From Amborella trichopoda (Eukaryota > Streptophyta > Magnoliopsida > Amborellales > Amborellaceae), in contig NW_006499207.1 of assembly GCF_000471905.2 (NCBI RefSeq), positions 1,704,616 through 1,768,615 on the forward strand: a DNA stretch of 64,000 bases, in the 5' to 3' direction. Every line of letters begins with the position of its first letter. The first letter of the stretch is position 1. The notes beneath the pieces were generated by a model. It saw nothing but the letters and a program-made list of their open reading frames with translations. It had not been told where the DNA came from and made no database searches. The position numbers and the translations under genes are program-made. Positions 21,781 to 33,000 of the stretch are shown in pieces.

Positions 21781-23060
21781 ATGAGTGTTGAAATTGAGCA
21801 GGTAGAAGATTGGGGAGAGCCCATCACTAGTTTCCTAAAACATGACAGGCTCCCTGAAGATCATGCCGAATGCAACAGCATACGTCGAATGTCTACCAAG
21901 TATACCCTCCTTGAAGGAGAGGCTCTCTTTAGACGGTCATTTAACGGTATTCTTCTTAGATGTGTGGACGCACAAGAAGCAAATAAGGTGTTAGAAGAAG
22001 TGCACTCAGGCATTTGTGGACTACACCAGTCCTGTATTAAACTCTATGAACAGATATGCAGGTTGGGGTACTATTGGCCTTCCATGATTGTTGATTCCTT
22101 CAACTATGCTAAAAGTGCCAAATGTACCAAATACACGCAAGTCTTGTTCACCAGCCTTCAGAACCCTTACACCCAATGATGGCATCAAGGCCCTTCTCAC
22201 ACTGGGGTATGGACATTGTGGGGCTTATTGACCCTCCTTCGGCGATGGGTCATGTCTTCATTTTAGCTGTAACGAACTATTTCTCTATATGGGCTGAAGC
22301 AGCCCTCCTTAAGCAAGTCCTTGGGACAACAGTGGCCCACTTCGTTTGTCATCACATCAATTATCGACTCAGAGTGCCTGACTGGATTATATCTGACAAT
22401 GGTCCCCAATTTCGAAGCCACCATAGTGATCTTTTGGTCAACCAATTTGGTTCCAAATGGAAGTATTCAACTATGTACCACCCTCAGGAGAATGGATTAC
22501 CTGAGGCTTTTATAAGACTATGTGCAACGTTTTATGAAAATCAATATCAAAGACGAAAAAGAACTGGCATGAAAGGCTTCCCGAAGCGTTATGGGCCTAT
22601 CACCCTACTATACGAAATGCTACTGATTCCACTCCTTATTTTCTGATCAATGGGGGTGAAGCAGTTTTACCTCTCGAAATTCAAATCCGTTCACTTCGAG
22701 TTGTTATTCACTAAGGAATAATCAAAGATGAGAGAGTCAAGCGCTGATATCAAGAATTGGATGCACTAGATGAAAAGAGGCTAGAGGCTCAGCAGAACCT
22801 TGAACTCAACCAAGGGGGAATGAAGAGGGACTTTAATAAGTCAGTCAAGGTCTGCTCATTCGCCTGTGGTGATCTAGTCCTAGCAGTCAAGAGGTCGATT
22901 GTTATGCATGGATGTCGTAAAGGGAAGTTTGAACCCAAGTAGGAAGGTCCTTTTATAGTAAAAAAGGTCTCACCAAATGGAGCCTACATATTCGCACATC
23001 CTGATGGCGAGGAGGCAATGCCCCCTATCAATGGGCGATACCTAAAGAAATATTACTCAT
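21781..23060 (+). pseudogene. Integrase of element B (frameshifted)
   Basis: 21781-22179 carries the zinc-binding part (HSGICGLHQSC, YYWPSMIVD) and then loses frame. 22122-22646 carries the core: WGMDIVG (first Asp), WIISDNGPQF (second Asp), HPQENGLPEAF (Glu), so the DDE triad is visible. A later frameshift leads to 22757-22942 and the C-terminal part (FACGDLVL, KFEPK-stop-EGPF, RYLKKYYS) ending near 23060. The stop in KFEPK-stop-EGPF replaces a Trp seen in A (TGG to TAG). Confidence 0.88.
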
Positions 23061-23129
23061 AATACATATTCAACGAAAAAAGACTCAATGCAAAAGTATG
23101 CAAGATAGTCCAAAAAAATTCTAACACTT

Positions 23130-23135
23130 TTTATT
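23130..23135 (-). terminator. PolyA signal of the antisense unit (B)
   Basis: On the minus strand 'actgcaataaaaag' holds AATAAA, 70 bp beyond the end of pol. It matches the position of 7319 in A and 33680 in C. Confidence 0.5.
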
Positions 23136-23419
23136 GCAGTAAAAAGGAGTTACAAATTACAAGCCAAAAAGCCCATTATTAGGGGGATTACAAGTCTCTT
23201 GCATGTGAGGAAAAGAAAACATTTGGCACCAAAAGTGTTGCTCTTGCATATGAGGATAAGAGGACGGTTACAAACCAAAACATGCAGTGTTGCTCTAGCA
23301 TCTGAGGATAAGAGGATGGTTAGAGGCCAAAAGAAAAGCCTTCCTCATAAAGAAGAAGCGAAACCACTCGGAGAAGTTATAGCTTCAATTAGTCCAACGA
23401 GTACCACCAGAGATAGCGG

Positions 23420-23720
23420 CTACAAGCCAAAGAAGAGGCCAACCATTTCTGAGTCAGCTTCAATTCATTTGATGTGTATATCAAACATACAAGCTAGATA
23501 TCTCATCTGACGTGTTTATCAAGCATACAAGGCACAATACATTCGACGTGTACATAAAACATACAAGACATGCTTCTTTGGCAGGGAATTGGCCTATGAT
23601 GGAGAGCACTCCCATTGGCCTATGATGAAGAGCACTCCCTGTTAATAGTGGATGTCCTTCCACAGAAAAACATGGACTTCACTGTTGTGCTGGAGGACAT
23701 GGCTTCCAAACGGTATCACA
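23420..23720 (-). pseudogene. Short antisense ORF remnant of element B
   Basis: In the minus direction this segment holds VLQHNSEVHVF and, after stops and shifts, NELKLTQKWLASS, matching the 54-aa ORF of A (7065-7229). It is too broken to express. The upstream leader and TATA box (24740-24746) and the downstream polyA signal (23130) are kept. The PMD-like gene of C and F is absent here. Function unknown. Confidence 0.4.
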
Positions 23721-23879
23721 AGCCATGCCTTACATTCATTCACCACACTTAGCCGGTGCATGTGAGTGCCACGCATGAATATCGCCTCACGTAGCTCATC
23801 ACCAAGCTCTACAATTCCTACATGTAACTTACTGCCACATGCGAGCAGCACTGTGCACATCATGACGTACCACATGCAC

Positions 23880-24300
23880 TAATGAGCGCAATTTAAAGCC
23901 AGCGTCGGTTGTGATCCCAATTCCTAGCACCGTCTGCCTTTCTTGTGGATCAGCACTGACCGTATCAGCGTCGGTTATGCTTCTAAACATCAACGCTAGC
24001 TTGGTCAGTGCCACTTATGTCAGTGTCAGCTGTGCTTCTGCCAGCACCGGCTCTATCATGACTATTCGCCACTCGAAAATCTGCATTTTCAAGGGCGAAA
24101 TACCTTCGCTCCCCCAAAACGATTGCATGATTTCTAAGCACAATCATCCACCTCCTGAGACGGTTCACCTCCTGTGGCTGCTCGTTTCCCCCAACCATTC
24201 ATCTTCCCTGTGACGGTTCACTTCATGTGACCGTCCACTTCTTGCAATTGTTCGCCTTCCCTGTGACGGTCCACCTTCAGCGACTGTTCTGTTTCCCTCG
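23880..24300 (-). repeat. Leader repeats of the antisense unit (B)
   Basis: Two short-motif sets: 'ccgacgctga'/'cggtgctagg' units at 23880-24060, and 'gtgaaccgtcacagg' units (minus reading) at 24130-24290. The first set is matched by the stray segment at 42036-42183. The second set is matched in C's leader (29470-29560). Confidence 0.6.
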
Positions 24301-24739
24301 ACCTTTTGATTTTTGTTGGAACTCCACTACTATTGCAAGAAAACTGTTGTAACTTTCCCCTAAGTTATTGAGAAAGCCTCGGTAACTCCCCCTAAACTCC
24401 CGAAAAACTTCCCAAAGGTTACGAAAATCACAACTGTGGCACTTCTCTCGTCTTCTACCGTCGAAGATCACAGCTAGACATATGCTTCCCAGAAAACCTC
24501 TTGTGCTAACCGAGAAACTCCTGTAACTCCTCCTTTTTTAGCAATCTCTTGACAGTCTTACCAAAACCTTCCCTACAAAGCTTGAAGAAACAATTGATCT
24601 CTTGCTGGAACACTTGTCTCTTGTCGAAATCCCTCTGCTTGTTAGAGCTTCCACCCAAAAATCCTCTGCTCATTGTTAAAAACATTTTGTTTAAGTTTTT
24701 TATCTCCGGTGAAAAGTGAAGGAAATGGGTTTTACCCCC
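24301..24739 (-). other. Leader sequence of the antisense unit (B)
   Basis: Non-coding leader on the minus strand, GTTTTCCxGGA-rich, aligning with C's 29000-29440 and F's 46600-47020. No uninterrupted reading frame is conserved among the copies. Confidence 0.45.
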
Positions 24740-24746
24740 TTATATA
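24740..24746 (-). promoter_or_regulatory. TATA box of the antisense unit (B)
   Basis: TATATAA on the minus strand, followed by 'gggggtaaaaccc'. The block upstream, containing 'ttggctttccttggacgcaa' and 'gtgagggtcatttgagg', is shared with C (28890-28960) and F (47040-47110). This extends the conservation to about 100 bp of proximal promoter. Confidence 0.65.
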
Positions 24747-25009
24747 GCCAACACCACCCTCAAATGACCCTCACACTCTGGGAATTCCTGTTGCGTCCAA
24801 GGAAAGCCAAAGAACGATTAGCAGGGTCGAGATTTGACCTAAGGCCTGAGGTAACTCTCATCTCTGCTAGTAAAATCCCAACAAATGGGGTCGATCGAGT
24901 CGTGTTTGACTTGAGGCTCGGGAAAAGTCTCATTTACTGCCTCATCAAGGCTGGTTCGGGCTCGGGCTATGGCTCGAATACCAATCCATACCCAGTGTCA
25001 GTTATGTGG

Positions 25010-25400
25010 TCGAAGTGACCTAGCTCCGGTTGAGTGTCAACAGCACTAGCGCCGGTCGTGTGCTCGATAACCCAGTGCCTGTCGTGTTCGAATGATAGCA
25101 TGGGCCGCCCTTAACGCCGACTGTGTTTTTAACAAACCAGCGCCGGCTATGCAATCGAAGTGACCTAGCGTCGGCTGTGTTTCACCAAACCTAGCACCGA
25201 TTGTGTGCTCGATAGCTCAGTGGCCATGTTGGCACATGTTGTCCTCAATGGCCACTATATTTTTAACAACCTAGCGCCGACTGAGTGGTTACAAGGCAGT
25301 GTTGGCCGACTTCAGCGTCGGGTGTGTTTTAAAAGAATTAACGTCGGCTGAGTTCTCAATAAATAATAGTTGCTGCACTTGGCGTTGGTTGTATTTAAGC
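25010..25400. repeat. Short-motif repeats (cagcgccggctgtg)
   Basis: About 10 irregular units of 'agcgccggctgtgt..tcga' type. A matching stretch follows the promoter of F at 47220-47480, also ending in 'gttgctgcac'. Confidence 0.7.
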
Positions 25401-25435
25401 AACCATGCCAAAGTTGTGCGTGACCTATCATCCCC

Positions 25436-25815
25436 AATGGAGTTAGGAGCTGACCACTGTCGCTCATCCTTAGTGCGGGTCACACCCATACTGTAGCTTC
25501 TTATATCCTGGAGAGTTAGGGTCATTCTTATCTCTTCAATCCCTAGTGGGTTTGTTTCACACCAAGTCAGTACTCCTTTATTATCTTATCCTCAGGGAGT
25601 TAGCTTACCTATTCTCCATGGAGTCTCATCTTTGATCCCTTGGGAGTCATACTTACACCCTAATCCCCAGTGAAGTCTGCTTCCATTTGCCATCCCTCGT
25701 CAGGCCACAATCTCCATCTGAACCCTCTACTTGTGCATGACATTAACCACTTTATCCCCACGGAGTTAGATTTTCATCCACAAACCCTTTCCCTATGGAG
25801 TCTTACCAACATGGT
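25436..25815. repeat. Degenerate 'ccccagtggagttag' repeats
   Basis: Six or so degenerate 45-60-bp units with a 'ccccaNNggagtta' head. The segment 25436-25560 is the inverted counterpart of 28330-28440 on the other side of the array, as expected for two elements meeting tail to tail. Confidence 0.65.
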
Positions 25816-28080
25816 GACCCAAACCATGGTTCGTAGTTTAAAGTCGTACAAGGATCATGCAGTTAAGGTCGTAAAACTAGACCTCCACTATAGTTTAAGG
25901 TTATATGGTTCGAACCATGGTGCTAAGCCTTTTATCGACATGCGGCTATGACATGTATTATGATTTGAGGTCATACAGTTGGACCATGGTTATGCAGTTT
26001 AAAGTCATACAACTAGGAGCATGCAGTTTGAGATCGTGCAACTTGACCTTGGCTACAGTTTAAGGTCATATAGTTCGGACCATGGTGTTGAGCAACTTAA
26101 GGTCATGCAGTATGGATCGAGGCTGAGCAGTTTTAGGATCATGCAGAATGGATCGAGGCTGAGCAATTTAGGGTCATACAGTATGGATCGAGGCTAAGCA
26201 GTTTAGGGTCATGCAATATGGACTGAGGTTGAGCAATTTAAGGTTATGCAGTATGGATCGTGGCTGAGCAGTTTAGAGTCATATAGTATGGACCGAGGCT
26301 AAGCAGTTTAGGGGCATGCAGTATGGACCGTGACTGAGTAGTTTAGGGTCATGCAATATGTACTGTGGCTGAGAAGTTTAAGGTCATGCAGTATGGACTG
26401 AGGCTGTGCAGTTTAAAGTCATGCAGTAAGGACCGAGGCAGAGTAGTTTAGGGTCCCGAAATATGAATCAAGGCTGAGCAGTTTAGGGACATGTAGTACG
26501 AACCGTGGCTGAGCAGTTTAAAGTCATGCAATATGGACTATGGTTGAGCAGTTTAGCGTCATGCAGTATCGACCGAGCAGTTTAGGGTCATGCAACTAGA
26601 TCGTGGCTGAGACGTTTAGGGTCATGCAGTATGGACCGTGGCTGAACAGTTTAGGGTCATGCAGTATGGACCAAGGCTGAGCAATTTAGGGTCATGCAGT
26701 ATGGACTGTGGCTAAGCCGTTTAGGGTCATGCAGTAGGGACCGAGGCTGACCAGTTTACATGCATTATAGACCAAGGCTAAGAAATTTAGGGTCATGCTG
26801 TATGGATCGTGGCTAAGCAGGTTTTAGGGTCATGCAATATGGACATTGGCTGAGAAGTTTAGGGTCATGCAGTGTAGTGCGAGGTTGAGCCGTTTAGGGT
26901 CATGTAGTATGGGTCGTGGCTAAGCAGTTAGGGTCATGCAATATGGATCGAGGCTAAGCAGTTTAGGTCATGCAGTATGGGTCGTGGGTGAGCAGTTTAG
27001 TGTCATGCAGTATGGACAGTGGCTGAGCTGTTTANNNNNNNNNNNNNNNNNNNNNNNNNNNNNNNNNNNNNNNNNNNNNNNNNNNNNNNNNNNNNNNNNN
27101 NNNNNNNNNNNNNNNNNNNNNNNNNNNNNNNNNNNNNNNNNNNNNNNNNNNNNNNNNNNNNNNNNNNNNNNNNNNNNNNNNNNNNNNNNNNNNNNNNNNN
27201 NNNNNNNNNNNNNNNNNNNNNNNNNNNNNNNNNNNNNNNNNNNNNNNNNNNNNNNNNNNNNNNNNNNNNNNNNNNNNNNNNNNNNNNNNNNNNNNNNNNN
27301 NNNNNNNNNNNNNNNNNNNNNNNNNNNNNNNNNNNNNNNNNNNNNNNNNNNNNNNNNNNNNNNNNNNNNNNNNNNNNNNNNNNNNNNNNNNNNNNNNNNN
27401 NNNNNNNNNNNNNNNNNNNNNNNNNNNNNNNNNNNNNNNNNNNNNNNNNNNNNNNNNNNNNNNNNNNNNNNNNNNNNNNNNNNNNNNNNNNNNNNNNNNN
27501 NNNNNNNNNNNNNNNNNNNNNNNNNNNNNNNNNNNNNNNNNNNNNNNNNNNNNNNNNNGGTGAGCAGTTTAGTGTCATGCAGTATGGACAGTGGCTGAGC
27601 TGTTTAGGGTCATGCAGTATGAACCGAGGCTAAGTAGTTTAGCTCATGTCGTATGGACCGAGGCTGAGCAGTTTAAGGTCATGCAGTATGGATCGTGGCT
27701 GAGCAGTTTAGGGTCATGCAGTATGGACCGTGGCTAGTAGTTTTGGGTCATGCAGTGTGGACCGAGGCTGAGCAGTTTAGTGTCATGCAGTATGGACCGT
27801 GGCTGAGAAGTTTATGGTCATGCAGTATGGACTGACCAGTTTAGGGTCGTGTAACTCGACCAAGGCTAAGCAGTTTAGGGTCATGCAGTATGGACCGTGG
27901 CTGAGCAGTTTAGGGTCATGCAGTATGGACCGTGGTTGAGCAGTTTAGGGTCATGCAGTATGGACCGTGGCTGAACAATTTATGGTTATGCAGTATGGAC
28001 CATGGCTAAGCAGTTTAGGGTAATGCAGTATGGATCGTGGCTGAGCAGTTTAGGGTCATGCAACTATGCCATTGTGTAGG
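25816..28080. repeat. 35-bp tandem array (3' array of element C)
   Basis: About 50 visible copies of 'gtttagggtcatgcagta' + 'tggaccgtggctgagca', a subfamily of the unit at 1077-2040. The left end (25816-26090) uses older variants with 'ctagacctccactatag', as in A. Unit orientation is the same on both sides of the N gap. Confidence 0.92.
27035..27558. other. Assembly gap (524 N)
   Basis: Unknown bases inside the 35-bp array. The 48 bp before the gap (26987-27034) are identical to the 48 bp after it (27559-27606), so the contig ends may overlap and the real gap may be zero or of any size. ORFs drawn through the N run are meaningless. Confidence 0.98.
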
Positions 28081-28480
28081 TGGCCCTGTAGGTGGAGCTT
28101 CACAGGGAATTAGTCTTTCGGATGGTAATTCGACTCCCTGGGGATACAATGGCTATTACTATTCACAAACTAAGGGTTGAGATGGAAATGGTGGCCTGAT
28201 GAAGGATGACTAGCAGAAGTGGACCTCGCTGTGGTTTTTAAGGGGGTAAGCTTACTCTTTGGGTGAAAGATGAGTCTCTATAACTGGTAACCCGACTCCC
28301 TCGGTAACGTAGCTTAGTGCAATGCTGACCCACTAGGGATTGGGGAAGTAAGAATGACCCTAACTTCACTGGGGATAATGGGCTGCAATATGGGTGTGAC
28401 TCCTACTGTGGGATGAGGGACAGCTCCTAACTTCATTGGGGAAGTCATAGCTTAGTTGCAATGGCCTAAGTGCAAGTTCA
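28081..28480. repeat. Degenerate repeats, inverted partner of 25436-25815
   Basis: Units such as 'cttcactggggataat' and 'cttcattggggaagtc', the reverse of those flanking element B. This is 3' untranslated sequence of element C. Confidence 0.6.
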
Positions 28481-28960
28481 CTAGGGATGACATATCCTAG
28501 CTTGGGTACAAATCCACTAGAGATAGTGGTAGGGCATAAACTGCTTGAAATACAGCTGGCACCATGTGTAGCGCTGATGGTTTATTGCGAATATTCAACC
28601 AGTACTGAGTTCTCACAAAACAAACGACACTGTTCATCTGGCGTTGTGAATGACCCTTGGTACTATCTGAAGACAATCGGCGTTGAGTTAACCGGCACTG
28701 GGGTCGTTTTTTGAAACACACCCAATGCTAAGTCAACTAACGCTAGGGTTGTAGTTGGAAGCTCACCCCGCTTTAAGTCAATTGACGCTATGGTTTTCTT
28801 GGAAATTCACTAGCCGTTGCGTCAAACGGTGTTGGGGATGGATCGATGAGAGTTGCCTCGGGCCTTTTGCCAAAGCCCGACACAGCTCATTGTCGCTTGG
28901 CTTCCCTTGGACGCAACTAGAATTTCGAGTTTGTGAGGGGCATTTGAGGTCAGCGTAGTC
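28481..28960 (+). promoter_or_regulatory. Proximal promoter block of the antisense unit (C)
   Basis: Non-coding. The last ~100 bp ('cttggcttcccttggacgca', 'gtgaggggcatttgagg') are conserved upstream of the TATA box in B and F. The rest (28481-28860) holds 'ggcgttgagttaaccggcac' type motifs. Short ORFs here are not supported. Confidence 0.5.
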
Positions 28961-28967
28961 TATATAA
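28961..28967 (+). promoter_or_regulatory. TATA box of the PMD-like gene (C)
   Basis: TATATAA followed by 'gggggtataacccc' and 'agggtaaaaactt'. The first ATG of the PMD-like frame is 1.04 kb downstream. In F the distance is about 0.91 kb. Confidence 0.65.
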
Positions 28968-29640
28968 GGGGGTATAACCCCATTTTCCCTTATTTTTCAC
29001 CAAGGGTAAAAACTTAAAGCAACAGTTTTCTATAACAGTGAGGAGAGGGTGTGACTGGTTTAAGTTTCTGACAAGCAGTAATACTTCTACTGGAGTTTTG
29101 AAGGGAAGATTCTTCAGCCAATAGCAGGATTCTAGCAAGGGTCTTACAGAGAAAACCTTCGGAGTGTGGTCTTGGCCCAGAATTGGTAAAGTTTCAGAGA
29201 GAGTAACAGGAAGCAGGGAACCCTCCGGGATGTTTTTTGCAAAAGAGAGGAAATTTCGGGTGCAGTTTTCATCTTTGGTATGGATTTTAAAGGGTTTCCT
29301 GGTGATTTGTGGTTTTCGACACTGTACGTGGCATTTGCAGAAGTCTCCGAGCACTTAAGAGAAGTTTGCAAGAGTTTTTGGTGAGGTTCATGTGACACTC
29401 TAGAAAAAAACACAGGCGGGAAAGTTCTTCAGTGAGCCATATAGGAAAAGTTCTGACGGGAGATGAACAGTCACAAGAGGTGGGCCGTAAGATTTTAGGA
29501 GGTGAACCGTCGAGAGGAAGGCATATGATTGCTGGAGGTGAACCATCGTCCTTAGAAACTATACAGTTATCAGTCGTTTGTGTGTTAAGGGGCACCGAAG
29601 GATGTGGCGATGGTTGTCAGTCGGCGCAACTAAATTAGAG
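28968..29640 (+). other. Leader of the PMD-like gene (C)
   Basis: Long leader conserved with A, B and F, including a 'ggtgaaccgtcgagagg' repeat set at 29470-29560. ORFs of 60-134 codons on both strands overlap one another and lack homology; I read them as shadows. Confidence 0.4.
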
Positions 29641-29990
29641 GTGTCACGACTATGATTCATGGCATGTGTGAGGGATTTGCTCTCAGCTGGCACTAGCCTT
29701 TGAAAAACTCAACCGGTGCTAGGGTGTTGGCAATCGGAACCCGCGCTGAGTGCTGAAAGGCTCAACCGGCGCTAGCTGTTGGTGCTCAACCGACGCTGAG
29801 CATTGAAAAGCTTCACCGGCACTGAGTATTCGACAAACTCACTTGGCACTAATCGTTAACACGTAACCGGTGTTGGGCATTGAGGAGCTCACTCGACGCT
29901 AAGTGTTTGACAAACTCACCTGGCACTGAGTGTTGGACAGGCTCAACCAACGCTGTTCTAGTGCCTTAGCATCCTTTTAGGAGTGAACCA
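29641..29990 (+). repeat. 'ctcaaccggcgctgag' leader repeats (C)
   Basis: About 10 units of 30-35 bp with 'caaccggcgctgagtgtt' cores. The same type of repeats lies in the same place in F (46190-46450, minus). They directly precede the PMD-like start codon. Confidence 0.8.
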
Positions 29991-30004
29991 CTAAGTCCTT
30001 TGTA

Positions 30005-33000
30005 ATGGCTGGTTCTTCTTACCAAATCTCCAATGTGAAGAGACTTATAAGGGGAGGGGAAATCGGCGCCCGTGATTTTACGAGTGAAGTTTTATCAAGG
30101 GGCGAACCCATTTGGCTGTCCAAGTCTGTGTACGAGCCAGAGTGGCCTCTTAGGGTCACTTTCATTACTGACCCCATGTGCTTTGAAGTACGGGAGGGCA
30201 ATGATGTCAATGTCTATGGTGAAGAAGGGATGGCACTTCTTCACTGTATGCATCGGAACATAGCTTCTGGGGAGAACTTGCCCACCTGGGGGAAGCGAAT
30301 GGTCCAGGCGAAGGGATTACTAAAGTGGTCGGTAAAAGGCCTCCGAATTCAGGAAGAGCACCAATACCTGAAGGGATATGCTTCCTGAACTGTCAAGGTA
30401 TTGGCTTCATATGGAAGTGTTCTTGAGTGTGCTTCGCTATTAGCAGTGATCCACTGTTCGAGCAGCTACTACGACCATTGCCCTAATACAGTAAAGGTTT
30501 TGCTGGAGACATGGAGCCATGTGAGAAATACTTGGCTTTTTGGACATGACAAAGTGGGAATCCTTTTATTGGATCTTCACTTTATTGAGGGTCTCCTGAT
30601 GATCGGGGCCATGTACGACAAATTCGTGCCCCCCAACTCAGTCATCTTTGGTGGTACAAACTTGGGAGATGAAGAACCGCTGGCCAGTCTTCCAAAGTTC
30701 TTTGAGGCCTACTAGTCTACTATCACCCACTCTACCAATGGCGAGGTCACCATTATATAATTGGCTAAGTTCTTTTATGGGGATTATCCCGAGGGTGGTA
30801 AGGGTACTCCGAAGGCGAAAGGGAAGGAAGTTGCAAAATAGATGCTTACCGTATATCAACTCGAGACTAGTGATGACCATGTTTTCTTGACTACCTACTT
30901 AGCCCTGTTCTTATGTAAATTTGTTCTTCCTTGCTAGGGGGATGACATTGGTCCAGGATTATTATACGTGACCTGTGACATGGCCAGAGGGCATGAGTAT
31001 GTCTTTTCTCAGCCAGTCCTCTGCAACATATACCATGACTTTGGGGCCTTCTCCCATGGAAAGGCCTACAAGGGCAAAGAGGGAGGGAACAACATAGTTG
31101 GAGGAAAAGCTTTTCCTAGAGATTTTAAAACTCCATTCCATGTGCATTATGTGTACGAGTGGCTAGGGGCTTATTTCCCTGACACCTATGTCAAGCATCA
31201 GTGCTCAAGAAATAAATTGTGGCCCTTCTTGATGAGGATTGTGAACTAAAGGGCTATCTTCCATACCCCAGGGGAGGCTCGGGGTCTGTTTGGGAATGAT
31301 TCTTTGAACATGAGGAGAGTCCCTTTTCCGGTCGTGAGATTCACTGACCGTGCTTTCATTGATGAATTGGGGAAGGAACTGGATGGTGCCCCAACAACGA
31401 TTAAGGAACTCATGTTCATGCTGAGCATCAAAGGGGGAGTCCTACCTTATCGGACTCCACACAATGCCCGGCTGGAGGGGTATTTCTCTCACTACGCCTA
31501 TCAGCACAGGCATGACCAAGGCTGCCCCTTATCGGTATTCTTTGAGAAGCGTCGGAGTAAGGTGTATAAGGGGAGGGCGGATAAGTTTGGAACTTTCTGA
31601 GAGTGTTGGCTGTCGAAGGATATATGAACTGCTTGGTCCATGTGTCTCGAGATGATGAAGACCAGCAAATATGTACTGCCTCACTTTAGTAGGAGAGTTC
31701 GAACAACCAGGGCATACGTGAATTGATGGAGGGTCACCAATAAGGGCTATTGGGATAAGGATCACCCTTGGAAATGGGTGAATGGTAACTGGCGCCAGAA
31801 CGTTCGGCAAAGGATGCTAGTGGATGTTCCTGCTCCTGATAAGGTGTTTGTCTCGGATTATTCCTCTAACTGGCAGGCTTGGGGGCTTCCGCATGAGATA
31901 GCTGCTGATGAGGCCTCGCAAGAGTTCCTTGCAATGAAGACAATCATTGGGAGTGTCTTCAACAGTCTTAGCTCGATCTTTCAATGGGATGAGGGGCCAA
32001 AAGTCCTTAGTAATGAGAAGCATCCACCACAAGACTTGAACATTCTAATCGGAAGCGTTCCTCACAGCAAATTGGCTGGAGAGCCTTCTCAAGGAGGTGC
32101 ATCCTAGGCAGCATCTTCTACTCTAAGAGGGGGAAAAAAAGGAAAGCGCCTGACTACTGCAGACACCCTTGCAGCGTCTTCAGCTAGTGGGCGTATTCGG
32201 AGGCAGAAGAGTTACAAGCTTCATGTGGTGTCAGAAACAGGAGGTAGGCTTTTCTTAAAGTGTCACCCTTTGTGCTTTCTGAACCATTTTCTGATTCTAC
32301 TAAAAAAAATATTTTCTTGGCAGACGACTCTAACAGCTCTAAGCCTATTGACATTGCTTCTGGTCGAGAGAGGACTTCGGATATTAGGAAGACACCTTTG
32401 AGTCCAAGGGTAGTTCCTGAGTTTGAAGTGGCTCTAGTGGAGACTGAAGAGGTTGAGAGCCCTGAAGCTACTCTCCAGATAGGGGCTCTACTATTGATGT
32501 GGCCTCCATGCATGAGGAGTTTAGTGCCCCTACTGAGGCAGGGGCTATGGCTCGAGGAGAAGAGCCTAAAGTTGATGTCGTGCCCAAGCACAAGGAGGTT
32601 GCTGCTCCCATGGTCTCGAGCCATGAAGATGGGGGGACTGAGCTCTTTGTGGCCGAGGTTCTAGCTCTTGATGGCGAGGGCCAAATGGAGGAAGGCATTA
32701 CCAAAGTTGAGTCGACTGAGGAAGGCCAAAGAGAAGAGGCAATTCCCGAACTTGGTGATGTTTAGGTGACAGCTCAGGAGGGTGAAGAACAAGGGTAACA
32801 TGATCCTCTACAGCCTATTGGGGCAGCAGTAGAGGTCCCCAAAAGAGGGGGTCAAGATGGCGAGGCTGGCATAGAAGAGCTCGTGCAAATTGAGGCCGGG
32901 GCCGCCTATGAGCCTGAAGGAGGCTTCGCCCTTGTTTCAGAGGAGCCAGTGGCTCAAATGGCTATTACTTCAACAAGCTCTTCCGCAATGGTGGCCTGAG

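Larger units (their letters stand above)
15211..25815 (+). mobile_element. Element B internal region (Tat-lineage Ty3/gypsy)
   Basis: PBS, gag, RT, RNase H, aRNase H, integrase, then an antisense unit and short-motif repeats. No 3' LTR follows. At about 25815 it switches into the 35-bp array whose orientation fits the minus-strand element C. B therefore lacks its 3' end through recombination or assembly collapse. Confidence 0.8.

Noticed and set aside
26936..27633. ORFs of 190-220 codons crossing the gap
   Set aside because: They consist of N bases and array units; no protein is implied.
29144..29595. Overlapping ORFs of 64-134 codons in the leader
   Set aside because: They lie on both strands over the same bases and are not kept in B or F.
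32236..32325. Possible intron in the PMD-like gene of C (gt..ttttcttggcag)
   Set aside because: The F copy is open through the same stretch and aligns in another frame of C (VSPFVLS), so it looks like coding sequence with a frameshift.
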